Shown here: piece after piece, positions 42,940-51,192 of the stretch
Layout of the letters: each line of letters starts with the position of its first letter
How positions within the stretch are numbered: position 1 is the stretch's first letter
Origin: Lysinibacillus sphaericus
GTDB taxonomy: Bacteria > Bacillota > Bacilli > Bacillales_A > Planococcaceae
Length of the DNA stretch: 64,000 nt
Direction of reading: 5' to 3'
NCBI RefSeq assembly: GCF_001629735.1
Contig: NZ_CP015224.1
Location: 124,001-188,000, forward strand
Program-made: the position numbers and the translations under genes
Notes under the pieces: generated by a model
What the model saw: the letters and a program-made list of their open reading frames with translations, nothing else
What the model was told of the DNA's origin: nothing
Databases searched by the model: none

Positions 42940-43986
42940 GTGAAGAAAAAAATTGGCATTTATGCGGTGGTAATAGTCGTGATTTGTTCTATGATGTTAT
43001 ACCGACTAGACGCGTATATTATGAAACCTGGTAGTGCCTATGATGTCAGTAAATTTGTTACAGTCGATAGCAAGGAGCCAGATAGTTTAGGGTCTATGAG
43101 TCTCATGACGGTTGCCATGCAGCAAGCCACACCGTTTTCATATTTATGGGCTAAAACTCAAAAATATCAAAAACTCATGGATATTGAACAAGTCCGAAAT
43201 CCATTAGAGGATGATGAGGAATATAATGTTCGACAGTTGAAATTAATGTCAGATTCACAATTTAATGCAAAATATGTAGCTTTCCAAAGAGCTGGATTAG
43301 AGACAAAAATTCATTTTAACGGTGTTTTTATCTTAAATGTATTAGATGGTGGTGCTTCAGACGGCATCTTAAAAGCTGGTGATGAAATAATTGAAGTGGA
43401 TGGTCACAAAATAACTAATCAGCAAATGCTTGTAGAGCTTTTACAGCCTAAACAGCTTGGGGATCAAGTAACGATTCAATTTATACGACAAGAAGAACAG
43501 CAAAAGGCAACGGTTACATTGAAGGAAATTCCAAATGCGCAAGAACATAGAGCGGGTTTAGGGATTTCTTATACAGAAAGCAAATCAATTGAAACCAATC
43601 CACAAGTAACAATGAAAACAGAGGATATTGGTGGTCCATCTGCAGGATTGATGTTTACACTTGAAATATTAGACCAACTTCTGGATGAGGATTTAACGAA
43701 AGGTTATGCCATTGCAGGTACAGGAGAAATGCTAGTGGATGGATCTGTTGGTCGAATTGGGGGGATTGACTATAAGGTCATAGCGGCTGATCGTGATGGT
43801 ATGGAAATCTTTTTTGCCCCCGATGATGAAATTTCTACAGAAATGAAGGCAAAATATCCAGATTTAGAGTCGAATTATACAACTGCTGTAAAAACAGCGA
43901 AGGAGATTGGGACAAAGATGAAAATTGTACCTGTGAAAAATGTAGATGATGCCATAAAATATTTAAAGCAGCTGCAACCAAAATAA
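42940..43986 (+). CDS. ylbL: PDZ and Lon-type (S16) protease YlbL
   Basis: The 348-residue membrane protease has an N-terminal anchor (about 5-24), a PDZ domain (about 130-205; FILNVLDGGASDGILKAGD) and a Lon-like S16 domain with the catalytic serine in GGPSAGLMF and the lysine in YKVIAADRDG. Relatives process signal peptides (SepM) or regulate cell division inhibitors (YlbL). GTG 42940 is chosen since AGGAGGTG ends 8 bases before it. It is divergent from ylbJ with overlapping upstream regions. Confidence 0.9.
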   Translation: MKKKIGIYAVVIVVICSMMLYRLDAYIMKPGSAYDVSKFVTVDSKEPDSLGSMSLMTVAMQQATPFSYLWAKTQKYQKLMDIEQVRNPLEDDEEYNVRQLKLMSDSQFNAKYVAFQRAGLETKIHFNGVFILNVLDGGASDGILKAGDEIIEVDGHKITNQQMLVELLQPKQLGDQVTIQFIRQEEQQKATVTLKEIPNAQEHRAGLGISYTESKSIETNPQVTMKTEDIGGPSAGLMFTLEILDQLLDEDLTKGYAIAGTGEMLVDGSVGRIGGIDYKVIAADRDGMEIFFAPDDEISTEMKAKYPDLESNYTTAVKTAKEIGTKMKIVPVKNVDDAIKYLKQLQPK

Positions 43987-43998
43987 AGACGATAAAGG

Positions 43999-44026
43999 GA
44001 TGCTAGACTATCTAGCATCTCTTTTT
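43999..44026. terminator. Terminator between ylbL and ylbM
   Basis: GATGCTAGA pairs perfectly with TCTAGCATC around CTA and is followed by CTCTTTTT. The genes are convergent. Confidence 0.9.
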
Positions 44027-44032
44027 ATGACT

Positions 44033-45244
44033 TTAATTACGAATTGGGGGTGTTTGATAATCTTTAGGGAGACTCTGCGCTGTAACGCCTTGTTCTATAC
44101 TTAAATTGTATAGCTCTGCAGCATGAATATCGATGGCCAACATAGCATCATTTGCAGCTGCAACACGACTTATTAAAGGTAATTCAATATCTTTTTTGCG
44201 CTTTCCTAAATAAGCTTGACCCTTTGCGCTCATGCCAAGTAAACGGATAAATGATGGGGCTTCAAAGCTCTGTAGCTGCTCCTTTGTAAACCCTGTATAA
44301 ATATGAGTGATCATACGTTGTATTCGTGTCCATGTATAACGTTTAGATTTTATTTTTTCCATAAAGCTATTAAAGGATGAGCTATTTTTTGCAGCTTTCA
44401 TAATAGCGTTCTCAATTCCTTCAGTTACTTCTGCATAACGAGTGAGCTCTGAAGGCGTGTGTCTCATGATAGTGAACTGTAATAGTGGCCAAAATGATTC
44501 CCAACTGGCAAATTTTTTATAGTGTCTATGCCAGTCTGTCAAATAATCAAAAGATGTCTCAGGGACAACCTTTTGCACACTTTGTAAAGAACTTGTAGAT
44601 GCTAGGGCTTTACGTATTCCAGTGGCGCTTGCAATGGATGAGTCCTGTTTAAGTGCATCATGATAACCTGCTGCGATACGGGGAATGGTTAGCGGCTTGA
44701 TGTTACTGTCCAGCGTTCTCGCCGCCTCTAGATAATGAAAGCCAAGAATATTATTGGGTTGTGCAAGATCAATGTATGGGGCTGGGAACTTCTGAGTAAG
44801 CTGTTCATAGGCGTAATATAGGCTTTTAGGGTAGCTAGCCCCCGTTTTAAGGCTGTCTTTTATGAGTGCGTCATATTCTGTACGGTTATTGTCAATCAAA
44901 TCATAAGTGTTCAAGAATGGTTGGATAGAGCCATCCTCACTACCAAAAGCAAATGAGTCACAGCCAACGGCAGTTAATATTGAAATCGCCCCCTTTGCGA
45001 AATCAGTAGCAGGAGCTGTACTATAGACATAAGGTAGCTCAATGACAATATCTACACCACCTGCGAGTGCCATTTTTGTACGTGTCCATTTATCAACCAT
45101 AGCTGGTTCACCACGTTGTAAAAATGTTCCACTCATAACAGCGATGACAATATCTGCTTTCGCTACTTTTTTTGCCTGTGTCAAATGATAGGCATGTCCG
45201 TTGTGAAAAGGATTATATTCAACAACAATTCCAACTGCTTTCAT
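44033..45244 (-). CDS. tmcAL: tRNA(Met) cytidine acetate ligase (TmcAL/YlbM)
   Basis: The 403-residue enzyme makes N4-acetylcytidine at the wobble base of elongator tRNA-Met from acetate and ATP. The nucleotidyltransferase motif VEYNPFHNGHAYHL is at residues 7-20, and AVMSGTFLQRGEPA and FAFGSEDG are typical. ATG 45244 follows AGGAGGG. It is divergent from ylbN, as in Bacillus. Confidence 0.92.
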   Translation of the reverse strand: MKAVGIVVEYNPFHNGHAYHLTQAKKVAKADIVIAVMSGTFLQRGEPAMVDKWTRTKMALAGGVDIVIELPYVYSTAPATDFAKGAISILTAVGCDSFAFGSEDGSIQPFLNTYDLIDNNRTEYDALIKDSLKTGASYPKSLYYAYEQLTQKFPAPYIDLAQPNNILGFHYLEAARTLDSNIKPLTIPRIAAGYHDALKQDSSIASATGIRKALASTSSLQSVQKVVPETSFDYLTDWHRHYKKFASWESFWPLLQFTIMRHTPSELTRYAEVTEGIENAIMKAAKNSSSFNSFMEKIKSKRYTWTRIQRMITHIYTGFTKEQLQSFEAPSFIRLLGMSAKGQAYLGKRKKDIELPLISRVAAANDAMLAIDIHAAELYNLSIEQGVTAQSLPKDYQTPPIRN

Positions 45245-45352
45245 GCTTTCCCTCCTGGTCATTTATGTTTTTATGGTAAGCTGTTAGGAGCAAATATACT
45301 TCTTATAGTATATAATTATAAGTAGGTTTTAAAGTAGTGACAAGAAATTATC

Positions 45353-45381
45353 TTGACATCTATTTTTACACATTATATAAT
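45353..45381 (+). promoter_or_regulatory. Perfect-consensus sigma-A promoter of ylbN-rpmF
   Basis: TTGACA (45353-45358), a 17-base spacer and TATAAT (45376-45381) match the sigma-A consensus at all 12 positions. Strong constitutive expression fits a ribosomal-protein operon. Confidence 0.88.
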
Positions 45382-45411
45382 CAACATTGTTGTCTCGAGG
45401 TGATTAAACGA

Positions 45412-45945
45412 ATGAAATGGTCAATTCATCAATTATCTAAATACCGCCAAAACGGGATGCCAATCGATGCCTTTGTCCAATTGGACGAAGTGATGGAGCG
45501 AAACCAGGATATTCGAGCAATTTCGCCCGTTCATGTAAAAGGGCTATGTACTTTTGGTGCATCGCAAATGACATGTCAGTTAACTGTGAAAGCGACGTTA
45601 ACACTACCATGTGCTCGCACGTGGGAGGATGTTGAGTTTCCTATCAATGTTGAGACAGTTGAAATTTTTAGCTGGATTGACGAAGATCAACGAGGAGACG
45701 ATGACGGAGACATTCACTATATTGACGGTGAAGTCATCGACATGAAACCAGTTCTTGAGGAACTAGTGTTACTCGAGGTGCCTATGCAAGTGTTCAAGGA
45801 AAATACTGAAGGACAAGTGCAAGGCGGTAAAAGCTGGTCTTATGCAACAGACGAAGACGTAGAGCTACACAAAAAAGCTGACGAACAAAAAGTGGATCCA
45901 AGACTAGCTGCTTTAGCTAAGTATTTTGATCAAACAGACGAATAG
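45412..45945 (+). CDS. ylbN: YlbN/YceD family protein (DUF177)
   Basis: The 177-residue protein matches DUF177 (YlbN/YceD), which is widely coupled to rpmF. YceD-type proteins are linked to 23S rRNA accumulation in plants and bacteria. It has an acidic middle (DEDQRGDDDGD) and the C-terminal WSYATDEDVELH and DPRLAALAKYF block. ATG 45412 has CGAGGTG upstream. A perfect promoter precedes it, and rpmF follows after 24 bases. Confidence 0.9.
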   Translation: MKWSIHQLSKYRQNGMPIDAFVQLDEVMERNQDIRAISPVHVKGLCTFGASQMTCQLTVKATLTLPCARTWEDVEFPINVETVEIFSWIDEDQRGDDDGDIHYIDGEVIDMKPVLEELVLLEVPMQVFKENTEGQVQGGKSWSYATDEDVELHKKADEQKVDPRLAALAKYFDQTDE

Positions 45946-45969
45946 ACGATCTGTAAGGAGGTGCCATCA

Positions 45970-46143
45970 ATGGCTGTACCATTTAGAAGAACTTCTAAAA
46001 CTGCAAAAAGAAAGCGTCGTACGCATTTCAAATTATCTGTACCTGGTATGGTAACTTGCCCTAACTGTGGTGAGGCTAAATTATCACACCGTGTTTGCAA
46101 AGCTTGCGGACAATACAAAGGTAAAGAAGTAGTAAGCAAATAA
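45970..46143 (+). CDS. rpmF: Ribosomal protein L32, zinc-binding form
   Basis: The 57-residue ribosomal protein starts [18 protein letters not shown] as usual. The pairs CPNC and CKAC form a zinc ribbon, so this is the zinc-containing form. ATG 45970 has AAGGAGG upstream. It is cotranscribed with ylbN and ends at a strong terminator. Confidence 0.97.
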   Translation: MAVPFRRTSKTAKRKRRTHFKLSVPGMVTCPNCGEAKLSHRVCKACGQYKGKEVVSK

Positions 46144-46162
46144 TACAGTGTTTGCTCACTTA

Positions 46163-46205
46163 AAAGGCTAGTAGAGAGACCATGGCTCTTTACTAGCCTT
46201 TTTTT
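46163..46205 (+). terminator. Terminator after rpmF
   Basis: AAAGGCTAGTA-GAGAG pairs with CTCTT-TACTAGCCTTT and is followed by T-run. Confidence 0.92.
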
Positions 46206-46225
46206 GATGGATTAAAAACGGAATA

Positions 46226-46253
46226 TTGCGTCGTTTGTGAAGTTTAATATAAT
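46226..46253 (+). promoter_or_regulatory. Promoter of the crotonase-family gene
   Basis: TATAAT (46248-46253) is a perfect -10; TTGCGT (46226-46231), 16 bases upstream, is a 4-of-6 -35. The palindromic operator starts three bases downstream. Confidence 0.6.
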
Positions 46254-46255
46254 AG

Positions 46256-46284
46256 TGAAATAATTGTATGATACAATTATTTCA
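46256..46284. promoter_or_regulatory. 29-bp perfect palindromic operator over the transcription start
   Basis: Arms TGAAATAATTGTAT and ATACAATTATTTCA are exact reverse complements around one G. The element covers the predicted +1 of the crotonase gene, an ideal position for a repressor. TGAA/TTCA ends recall FadR-type (TetR family) operators of fatty-acid genes in Bacillus. Confidence 0.7.
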
Positions 46285-46306
46285 TGGAGACAAAGGGGGT
46301 AGTGAT

Positions 46307-47074
46307 GTGAGTTATACGATTGACAATCGTGATGGTGTTATGACTTTTACGATTAATCGAGAAGAGAAGCGTAATGCTGTCAATGATGAGGTTATGAATG
46401 GTCTTCAGGAAGTCATTATGTATATTCGTAAACATGAGGATGTACGTTTTTTAGTAGTGACGGGTGCTGGAGAAAAATCATTTTGCTCTGGGGGAGATCT
46501 ATCTGAGTTTCATTCTCTGGAGACGGAGGATGAGGCATTTGGTATGTTAAGTAAAATGGGGAACATATTATATGACCTTGCGACGCTCCCGGTTCCGACG
46601 ATAGCGCTTATAAATGGTACTGCAGTTGGTGGCGGTTGTGAGATTGCCACGGCTTGTGATTTCCGTTTAGTGGCAGAACATGCCAAGTGCGGTTTTATTC
46701 AAGGGACCTTAGCCATTACGAGTGGCTGGGGTGGTGGTACATATCTTTTTGAAAGAGGGTTACGTCATGATCGTGCGTTAAAAATGCTTGTAGATGCAAA
46801 GCCATATCCTGCACATTTGCTCTATGAAATAGGGTGGGCAATGCGAGTTTTTGAAGGCTCAAAAGAAGAGGCGTTAAATGATTTTATTGAACATATGCGA
46901 AAAATACATCCGTCTGTTCATAAAGCTTATAAGGAAATCGAACTTCGTAAATGGCGCGAACGAAATATGTATGAGCGGGTGATGGAGGAAGTTCGTACTT
47001 GTGCAAAATTGTGGGAAAGCGAAGCGCATCATCTGGCTGTTAATAATTTCTTAACTAAGAAGAATAAAAAGTGA
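46307..47074 (+). CDS. Enoyl-CoA hydratase/isomerase (crotonase) family protein
   Basis: The 255-residue crotonase-fold protein has the oxyanion-hole regions CSGGDLSEF and TAVGGGCEIATACDF. The first catalytic-type glutamate (in GGGCE) is present. Where hydratases have their second glutamate (PEIxLG-PGAGG) it reads GTLAITSGWGGG, without that glutamate and with a tryptophan, so ordinary hydratase chemistry is doubtful; malonyl-type CoA decarboxylases of this fold look more similar there. GTG 46307 follows AAAGGGGGT. The gene is alone between terminators under a palindromic operator. Confidence 0.85.
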   Translation: MSYTIDNRDGVMTFTINREEKRNAVNDEVMNGLQEVIMYIRKHEDVRFLVVTGAGEKSFCSGGDLSEFHSLETEDEAFGMLSKMGNILYDLATLPVPTIALINGTAVGGGCEIATACDFRLVAEHAKCGFIQGTLAITSGWGGGTYLFERGLRHDRALKMLVDAKPYPAHLLYEIGWAMRVFEGSKEEALNDFIEHMRKIHPSVHKAYKEIELRKWRERNMYERVMEEVRTCAKLWESEAHHLAVNNFLTKKNKK

Positions 47075-47080
47075 TGTATA

Positions 47081-47120
47081 AAGGCAGTGATGAAAGTAAA
47101 ACATCATCACTGTCTTTTTT
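47081..47120 (+). terminator. Terminator after the crotonase-family gene
   Basis: GGCAGTGATGA pairs with TCATCACTGTC (one G-T) and is followed by T6. Confidence 0.88.
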
Positions 47121-47184
47121 CATGCAATGATTCTATTTTGCTCGCTACTGCATATAGTAGTAAAAAATGCGAGGGTGATAGATT

Positions 47185-47562
47185 ATGGAATTGAAAAAAA
47201 GAAAAGATCAATGGACAAAGGAAGACGATGAAAGACTAGCAGAAATTGTCTTGCATAATGTGCAAAATGGCAAAACGCAGTTGGAGGCTTTTGAAATGGC
47301 GGCTGTGGAATTGGGCCGTACAAAGCAGGCATGTGGCTTCCGTTGGAATAAAACATTACGTGGTCAATATAGTCAGTCATTATTAGCTGTAAGAAATCAA
47401 CCACAACAATCTATGCGAAGCCACTTGAAATTGGCATTGACAAGTTTTGACGAATTAACAGATGCCTATCAAACCCTTGAAATGAAACATCGCGAGTTGC
47501 AAAATGAACATGAGAAATTAGTGAAGTGGCTGCAACAAGGTTATTCATTAATGAAAGATTAA
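47185..47562 (+). CDS. gerR: RsfA/GerR-family sporulation transcription factor (YlbO)
   Basis: The 125-residue protein begins with a Myb/SANT-like DNA-binding domain (about 5-55; KDQWTKEDDERLAEIVL, GRTKQACGFRWNK) and ends in a coiled coil (about 85-118). This is the RsfA family; YlbO/GerR at this position in B. subtilis acts in the mother cell during sporulation. A CATATAGTA sequence at 47151-47159 resembles the -10 of mother-cell sigma factors, but no clear -35 was found. The ATG has GAGGGTG upstream. Confidence 0.85.
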   Translation: MELKKRKDQWTKEDDERLAEIVLHNVQNGKTQLEAFEMAAVELGRTKQACGFRWNKTLRGQYSQSLLAVRNQPQQSMRSHLKLALTSFDELTDAYQTLEMKHRELQNEHEKLVKWLQQGYSLMKD

Positions 47563-47628
47563 ATTTACAGTAGCTTCGGAAGATTATACAATATTTATCT
47601 TTCCTAGAGATAAAACCCTTTCAGTATA

Positions 47629-47657
47629 TCGTCAATAATCAGCCAATCTTGTATAAT
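47629..47657 (+). promoter_or_regulatory. Promoter of panE
   Basis: TATAAT (47652-47657) is a perfect -10 with TCGTCA (47629-47634), 17 bases upstream, as a weak -35. Confidence 0.5.
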
Positions 47658-47674
47658 AGAAGAACCTGCTTAGG

Positions 47675-47702
47675 GGTGCCTTAGAATTTATTCTGAGGCA
47701 CC
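47675..47702 (+). other. Strong stem-loop near the predicted 5' end of the panE mRNA
   Basis: GGTGCCTTAGAAT pairs with ATTCTGAGGCACC (one G-T) around two bases, effectively a 4-base loop. It starts about 11 bases after the predicted transcription start. A T-rich but interrupted sequence follows, so it could be an attenuator or 5' stabiliser. Confidence 0.5.
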
Positions 47703-47752
47703 TTATTCTTATAGCTTTATAAAGTAGTGAGGAAAGGATGTAAAATGAAATG

Positions 47753-48655
47753 ATGAAGGTAGCAGTTATTGGTGCTGGTGCGGTTGGTCAATTAACAGCA
47801 AGCTTTTTAGCAGAGTCGGGAATGTCAGTGTCATTGGTTGCCAGAAAACAGGAGCAGGTAGAAGAGCTAACTATCAATCAATTAACGCGATTGAATGTTG
47901 ATGGAACTAAAACTGTACAAAAAATTGTTTCTACAACAAATTTAACTTCTTTACCACCTCAAGATTTAATGGTCATTGCTGTTAAATATGTTCATTTACA
48001 GAATCTCTACGACCAATTAGCGTCACTATCAAATGAAATACCTTTGCTCTTTTTGCAAAATGGCTTAGCTCATTTTGAGGAGGCACTAAATTTACCTCAA
48101 AAAAATATCGCGTTTTGCTCTGTATCTTTTGGCGCACAATTGCTGAATCAAACAACGGTTCAACATAGAGGAATTGGTCCATGTAAAATAGCTATTGAAC
48201 GAGGGGAACAACATGTTTTTTTTAAGTTGTTACAGTTACAAAACCCATTGTTTCCTGTTGAACTGGTCGATAATGCGGAGAAGATGCTATTTGAAAAAGC
48301 TATATTCAATAGCTTAATCAATCCATTAACTTGTGTATTACAAATAAAGAACGGGGAACTAGTGACGAATACACATGCGTATGTACTTATGAAAAATTTA
48401 TATGAGGAGTTAACAATGGCGTTCGAAGGCATTGAGCGCACTATATCTTTTGGAGACGTGGTAGACTTATGTAGGCAAACAGCCGAAAATACCTCTTCTA
48501 TGCTTGCAGATCGTATGCAGGGAAGAAGAAGTGAGATTGAAACAATTGTTGGTGCCATACTGAATAAAGCCTTAACAAATGGTCATCATTTGCCTACTTT
48601 GCGTACCTTATATCTCCAAGTACTTGCGATAGAGGAGAGCGGTGAACAAAGTTGA
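47753..48655 (+). CDS. panE: 2-dehydropantoate 2-reductase
   Basis: The 300-residue NADPH enzyme reduces ketopantoate to pantoate for coenzyme A. It starts with the Rossmann motif VIGAGAVGQLTA and carries KAIFNSLINPLT with the catalytic lysine and asparagine, and the substrate-binding serine/glutamate region SSMLADRMQGRRSEIE, cited by its key part MLADRMQGRRSEI. The B. subtilis counterpart is ylbQ. Start is ATG 47753 or the adjacent ATG 47750; GGAAAGGATG lies upstream. It overlaps the next gene by 4 bases. Confidence 0.92.
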   Translation: MKVAVIGAGAVGQLTASFLAESGMSVSLVARKQEQVEELTINQLTRLNVDGTKTVQKIVSTTNLTSLPPQDLMVIAVKYVHLQNLYDQLASLSNEIPLLFLQNGLAHFEEALNLPQKNIAFCSVSFGAQLLNQTTVQHRGIGPCKIAIERGEQHVFFKLLQLQNPLFPVELVDNAEKMLFEKAIFNSLINPLTCVLQIKNGELVTNTHAYVLMKNLYEELTMAFEGIERTISFGDVVDLCRQTAENTSSMLADRMQGRRSEIETIVGAILNKALTNGHHLPTLRTLYLQVLAIEESGEQS

Positions 48656-49047
48656 AAGACATTTTACATATAATTGTTAGTATCGTTATTTTTTGTCCAA
48701 TTGTTCTTTTTATTATAGTCTATCTAATTAGTAGGAAAGTTAAAATACGGGGCACGCATGCATTTGGTGCAGCCTCTGATGTGACAACCTTCTGTTTGTT
48801 CTTTTCGGTACCCTTAGGCATTGGGGTACTATGGCAAATAAATGTAGGGGGACTTTTAGTCATACTTGCAATAATGATGGCTATGATTTTTACATATATT
48901 GATTGGCGGACAAAAAAAGAAATAGAAGTGAAGCCTTTATTAAAGAAAATTTGGCGTTTTTTATTTTTATTATTGAGCACCGCGTATGCTGTTATTTGTA
49001 TAATTGGTGTCATTCAGTCCCTTGTAGACTATTTTCGGGTTGTCTAA
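48652..49047 (+). CDS. DUF3397 membrane protein
   Basis: The 131-residue protein has about four membrane helices (5-25, 45-62, 66-84, 102-122) and KIRGTHAFGAASDVTTF between helices one and two, matching DUF3397 proteins found upstream of bshC in Bacillales. Function unknown. TTG 48652 overlaps the panE stop, so translation is coupled. Confidence 0.78.
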   Translation: MKDILHIIVSIVIFCPIVLFIIVYLISRKVKIRGTHAFGAASDVTTFCLFFSVPLGIGVLWQINVGGLLVILAIMMAMIFTYIDWRTKKEIEVKPLLKKIWRFLFLLLSTAYAVICIIGVIQSLVDYFRVV

Positions 49048-49320
49048 GCATTTTCTTTTCAAGTTGGAGCTATAAGGGTTAAAATAATAGCATTATAAAG
49101 TAGATATAAAAAATCATTCTTTATGGATGGGAAACTGATTAAAGGCCATAAAGCCCAGAGCTAGAAGAATAGTTCAGTAATATTGCACAGTGCTATATAT
49201 ATGGTGGGAGAAATGCAATATGGGCTAAAACATTTACTGCATCATGTGCATAATATGTGAGGAATCAATTTCTCGTTATAAGTAAATTAATGATTGAGTG
49301 AGTAGAGGAGCTTATGTTAA
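49048..49320. other. Intergenic region before bshC
   Basis: About 270 AT-rich bases without a convincing gene. One frame from ATG 49123 runs 45 codons with a single internal TAG (codon 14), ending at 49260; it has no ribosome site and no recognised similarity. No terminator follows the DUF3397 gene, so bshC may be read from upstream. Confidence 0.4.
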
Positions 49321-50937
49321 ATGAAACTGGAGTCTATCCAAGTACCTATAAAAAATAATGTGCTAGCCGATTACTGGTCGCCAAATACTGCCATTCATCA
49401 GTTTTTTGAATACGAATTTAATGATCAGGCTTTTGAGAAAAGAGCGAAGCATTTAGCACAACATGCCAGAGATCAAAAAGAGCTGACAGCCATCATCCGT
49501 CAATTTATGGAGCCGCTAGGGCTATCACAAAAAGCGAATGAGCATTTACAACAATTAGAACAGGGAGCTATGGTCATAATTGGTGGCCAACAAGCAGGTA
49601 TCTTAACTGGCCCTCTTTACTCCGTTCATAAAGCGATTTCAGTGATTGTGTTAGCAAAAGAGCAAAGTGTGAAGCTTCAAAGATCTGTGGTACCTGTTTT
49701 TTGGATAGCTGGAGAAGATCATGATTTGGAAGAAATTAATCATACCTATACGGTGCATGGTGAGCTATTAAAAAAACGTGCATACAGTGAGCGCTCTAGA
49801 CGTAAAACAATGGCTTCTGCAACAATGCTCAATAAAGAGTCAATGACACAATTCATCCATACCGTTGTTAGGGATATTGGGGAAACAGAGTATACAGAGG
49901 CGCTTATTAAACAATTAGTAGATGTGCTGAACGAAAGTGAGACATTTACTGATTTCTTTGCGCGGTTAATGAACCAATTATTTAAAGATGAAGGGTTACT
50001 GTTAATTGATGCAGCGGATTATAATTTCCGTCAATATGAAAGTACCAATTTTACGCATATCATTCAGCATAGTGAAGAAATTGCTAGAGTCGTAACAGAA
50101 AAGGAAGAGCAACTAGAGCGAACGGGCTACGGAAAACCTATTTTGGCCACACGAGAAGCAGCTAATTTATTCTATGTAGAGGATGGAGAACGTCATCTTT
50201 TAGAAAGAAAAAATGATCTATTTATTAATTTAGCAGCAAACCTTAAATTTACTCGAGAAGAGCTATTAGAGATTGCTGAAAAATATCCAGAGCGTTTGAG
50301 TAATAATGTAGTGTCTCGCCCATTAATGCAGGAAATGACGTTCCCTGTACTAGCATTCGTCGGTGGTCCAGGTGAATTAGCTTATTGGGCAACATTAAAG
50401 AGTGCATTTTCTGTGCTAGACCTACAAATGCCTATTTTTGCTCCACGCCTTCATATGACGATTGTGACGCGTCATGTAGAACAATTATTACGTGAACATC
50501 AATTGTCTGTTACAGATGTTTGGAATGGCAAAGCCTTAGAAATGAAAGAGCGTTTTATTCATGATGTGCAAGATATTGAAGCTAAACGCCAAATTCAGGC
50601 TATGGAGCAGTTATTAGCAGAAAAGTACAGTGAGCTTGCATCGTATTTAGAGGAACAACATTTAACTTTAGATAAAATCCTTGTGAAGAATCAAGAAAAT
50701 CATGCAAAACAATTTGATTACCTTCAGCAAAAAATTGAACAAACTGTACTCGATAAGCATGAGACTACTATACGCAAATTTACGACGCTACAAAATGAGT
50801 TGTATCCAAATGAGGGCTTCCAGGAAAGAACGTATAATCCGTATCAATATTTTAATGAGTTTGGACCTATGTTGATTGCTGAAATGTTAAAGCAAAACTA
50901 TAGTATTGGCAAACACCACTATTTACTTTATTTATAA
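49321..50937 (+). CDS. bshC: Bacillithiol synthase, cysteine-adding enzyme BshC
   Basis: The 538-residue enzyme adds cysteine to glucosaminyl malate in the last step of bacillithiol synthesis. The Rossmann-type core has GGQQAGILTGPLYSVHKA (about 84-101) and FWIAGEDHDLEEINH (about 131-145), followed by a long coiled coil (about 420-480) and a C-terminal end typical of the family. It lies just before mraZ as in Bacillus (yllA). ATG 49321 has AGAGGAG upstream. Confidence 0.95.
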   Translation: MKLESIQVPIKNNVLADYWSPNTAIHQFFEYEFNDQAFEKRAKHLAQHARDQKELTAIIRQFMEPLGLSQKANEHLQQLEQGAMVIIGGQQAGILTGPLYSVHKAISVIVLAKEQSVKLQRSVVPVFWIAGEDHDLEEINHTYTVHGELLKKRAYSERSRRKTMASATMLNKESMTQFIHTVVRDIGETEYTEALIKQLVDVLNESETFTDFFARLMNQLFKDEGLLLIDAADYNFRQYESTNFTHIIQHSEEIARVVTEKEEQLERTGYGKPILATREAANLFYVEDGERHLLERKNDLFINLAANLKFTREELLEIAEKYPERLSNNVVSRPLMQEMTFPVLAFVGGPGELAYWATLKSAFSVLDLQMPIFAPRLHMTIVTRHVEQLLREHQLSVTDVWNGKALEMKERFIHDVQDIEAKRQIQAMEQLLAEKYSELASYLEEQHLTLDKILVKNQENHAKQFDYLQQKIEQTVLDKHETTIRKFTTLQNELYPNEGFQERTYNPYQYFNEFGPMLIAEMLKQNYSIGKHHYLLYL

Positions 50938-51025
50938 AACCTAAGTATCAAGTTCTTTATACCTATGTAGTTTTTTGATACAATAGGGATTTGATGAATA
51001 ATGTCTATAAAAATCGTATATAGAG

Positions 51026-51056
51026 AGCTATCCTACTAAGGATAGCTCTTTCTTTA
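51026..51056 (+). terminator. Terminator after bshC
   Basis: GAGCTATCC pairs perfectly with GGATAGCTC around a 6-base loop, then TTTCTTT. It separates bshC from the dcw cluster. Confidence 0.8.
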
Positions 51057-51139
51057 TGTCATTTAGCATATATCAAAAATTCCTATCAAGGTCTAATTGC
51101 ATATTAAGAGATAAAATGTCAAGTTTTTTTTAAAAAAAG

Positions 51140-51184
51140 TGGAGGAAAGTGGGGGGATGTGGTACATTATTTAATAAAGTGGGG
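51140..51184 (+). promoter_or_regulatory. Putative MraZ operator: TGG repeats in 10-bp phase
   Basis: TGG occurs at 51140, 51150 and 51160, exactly 10 bases apart, each preceded by A/G-T context (AAAGTGG twice, then ATGTGG). A fourth AAAGTGG has its TGG at 51180, in the same phase, overlapping the mraZ ribosome site. MraZ is known to bind such direct repeats upstream of its own gene. Confidence 0.7.
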
Positions 51185-51192
51185 TGAGTAGT

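Noticed and set aside
47130..47160. Full sigma-E promoter for gerR
   Set aside because: The -10-like CATATAGTA is present, but no matching -35 at the right distance was found, so it is mentioned only as a hint.
49123..49260. Small gene before bshC
   Set aside because: The 45-codon frame has a TAG at codon 14, no ribosome site and no recognisable similarity.
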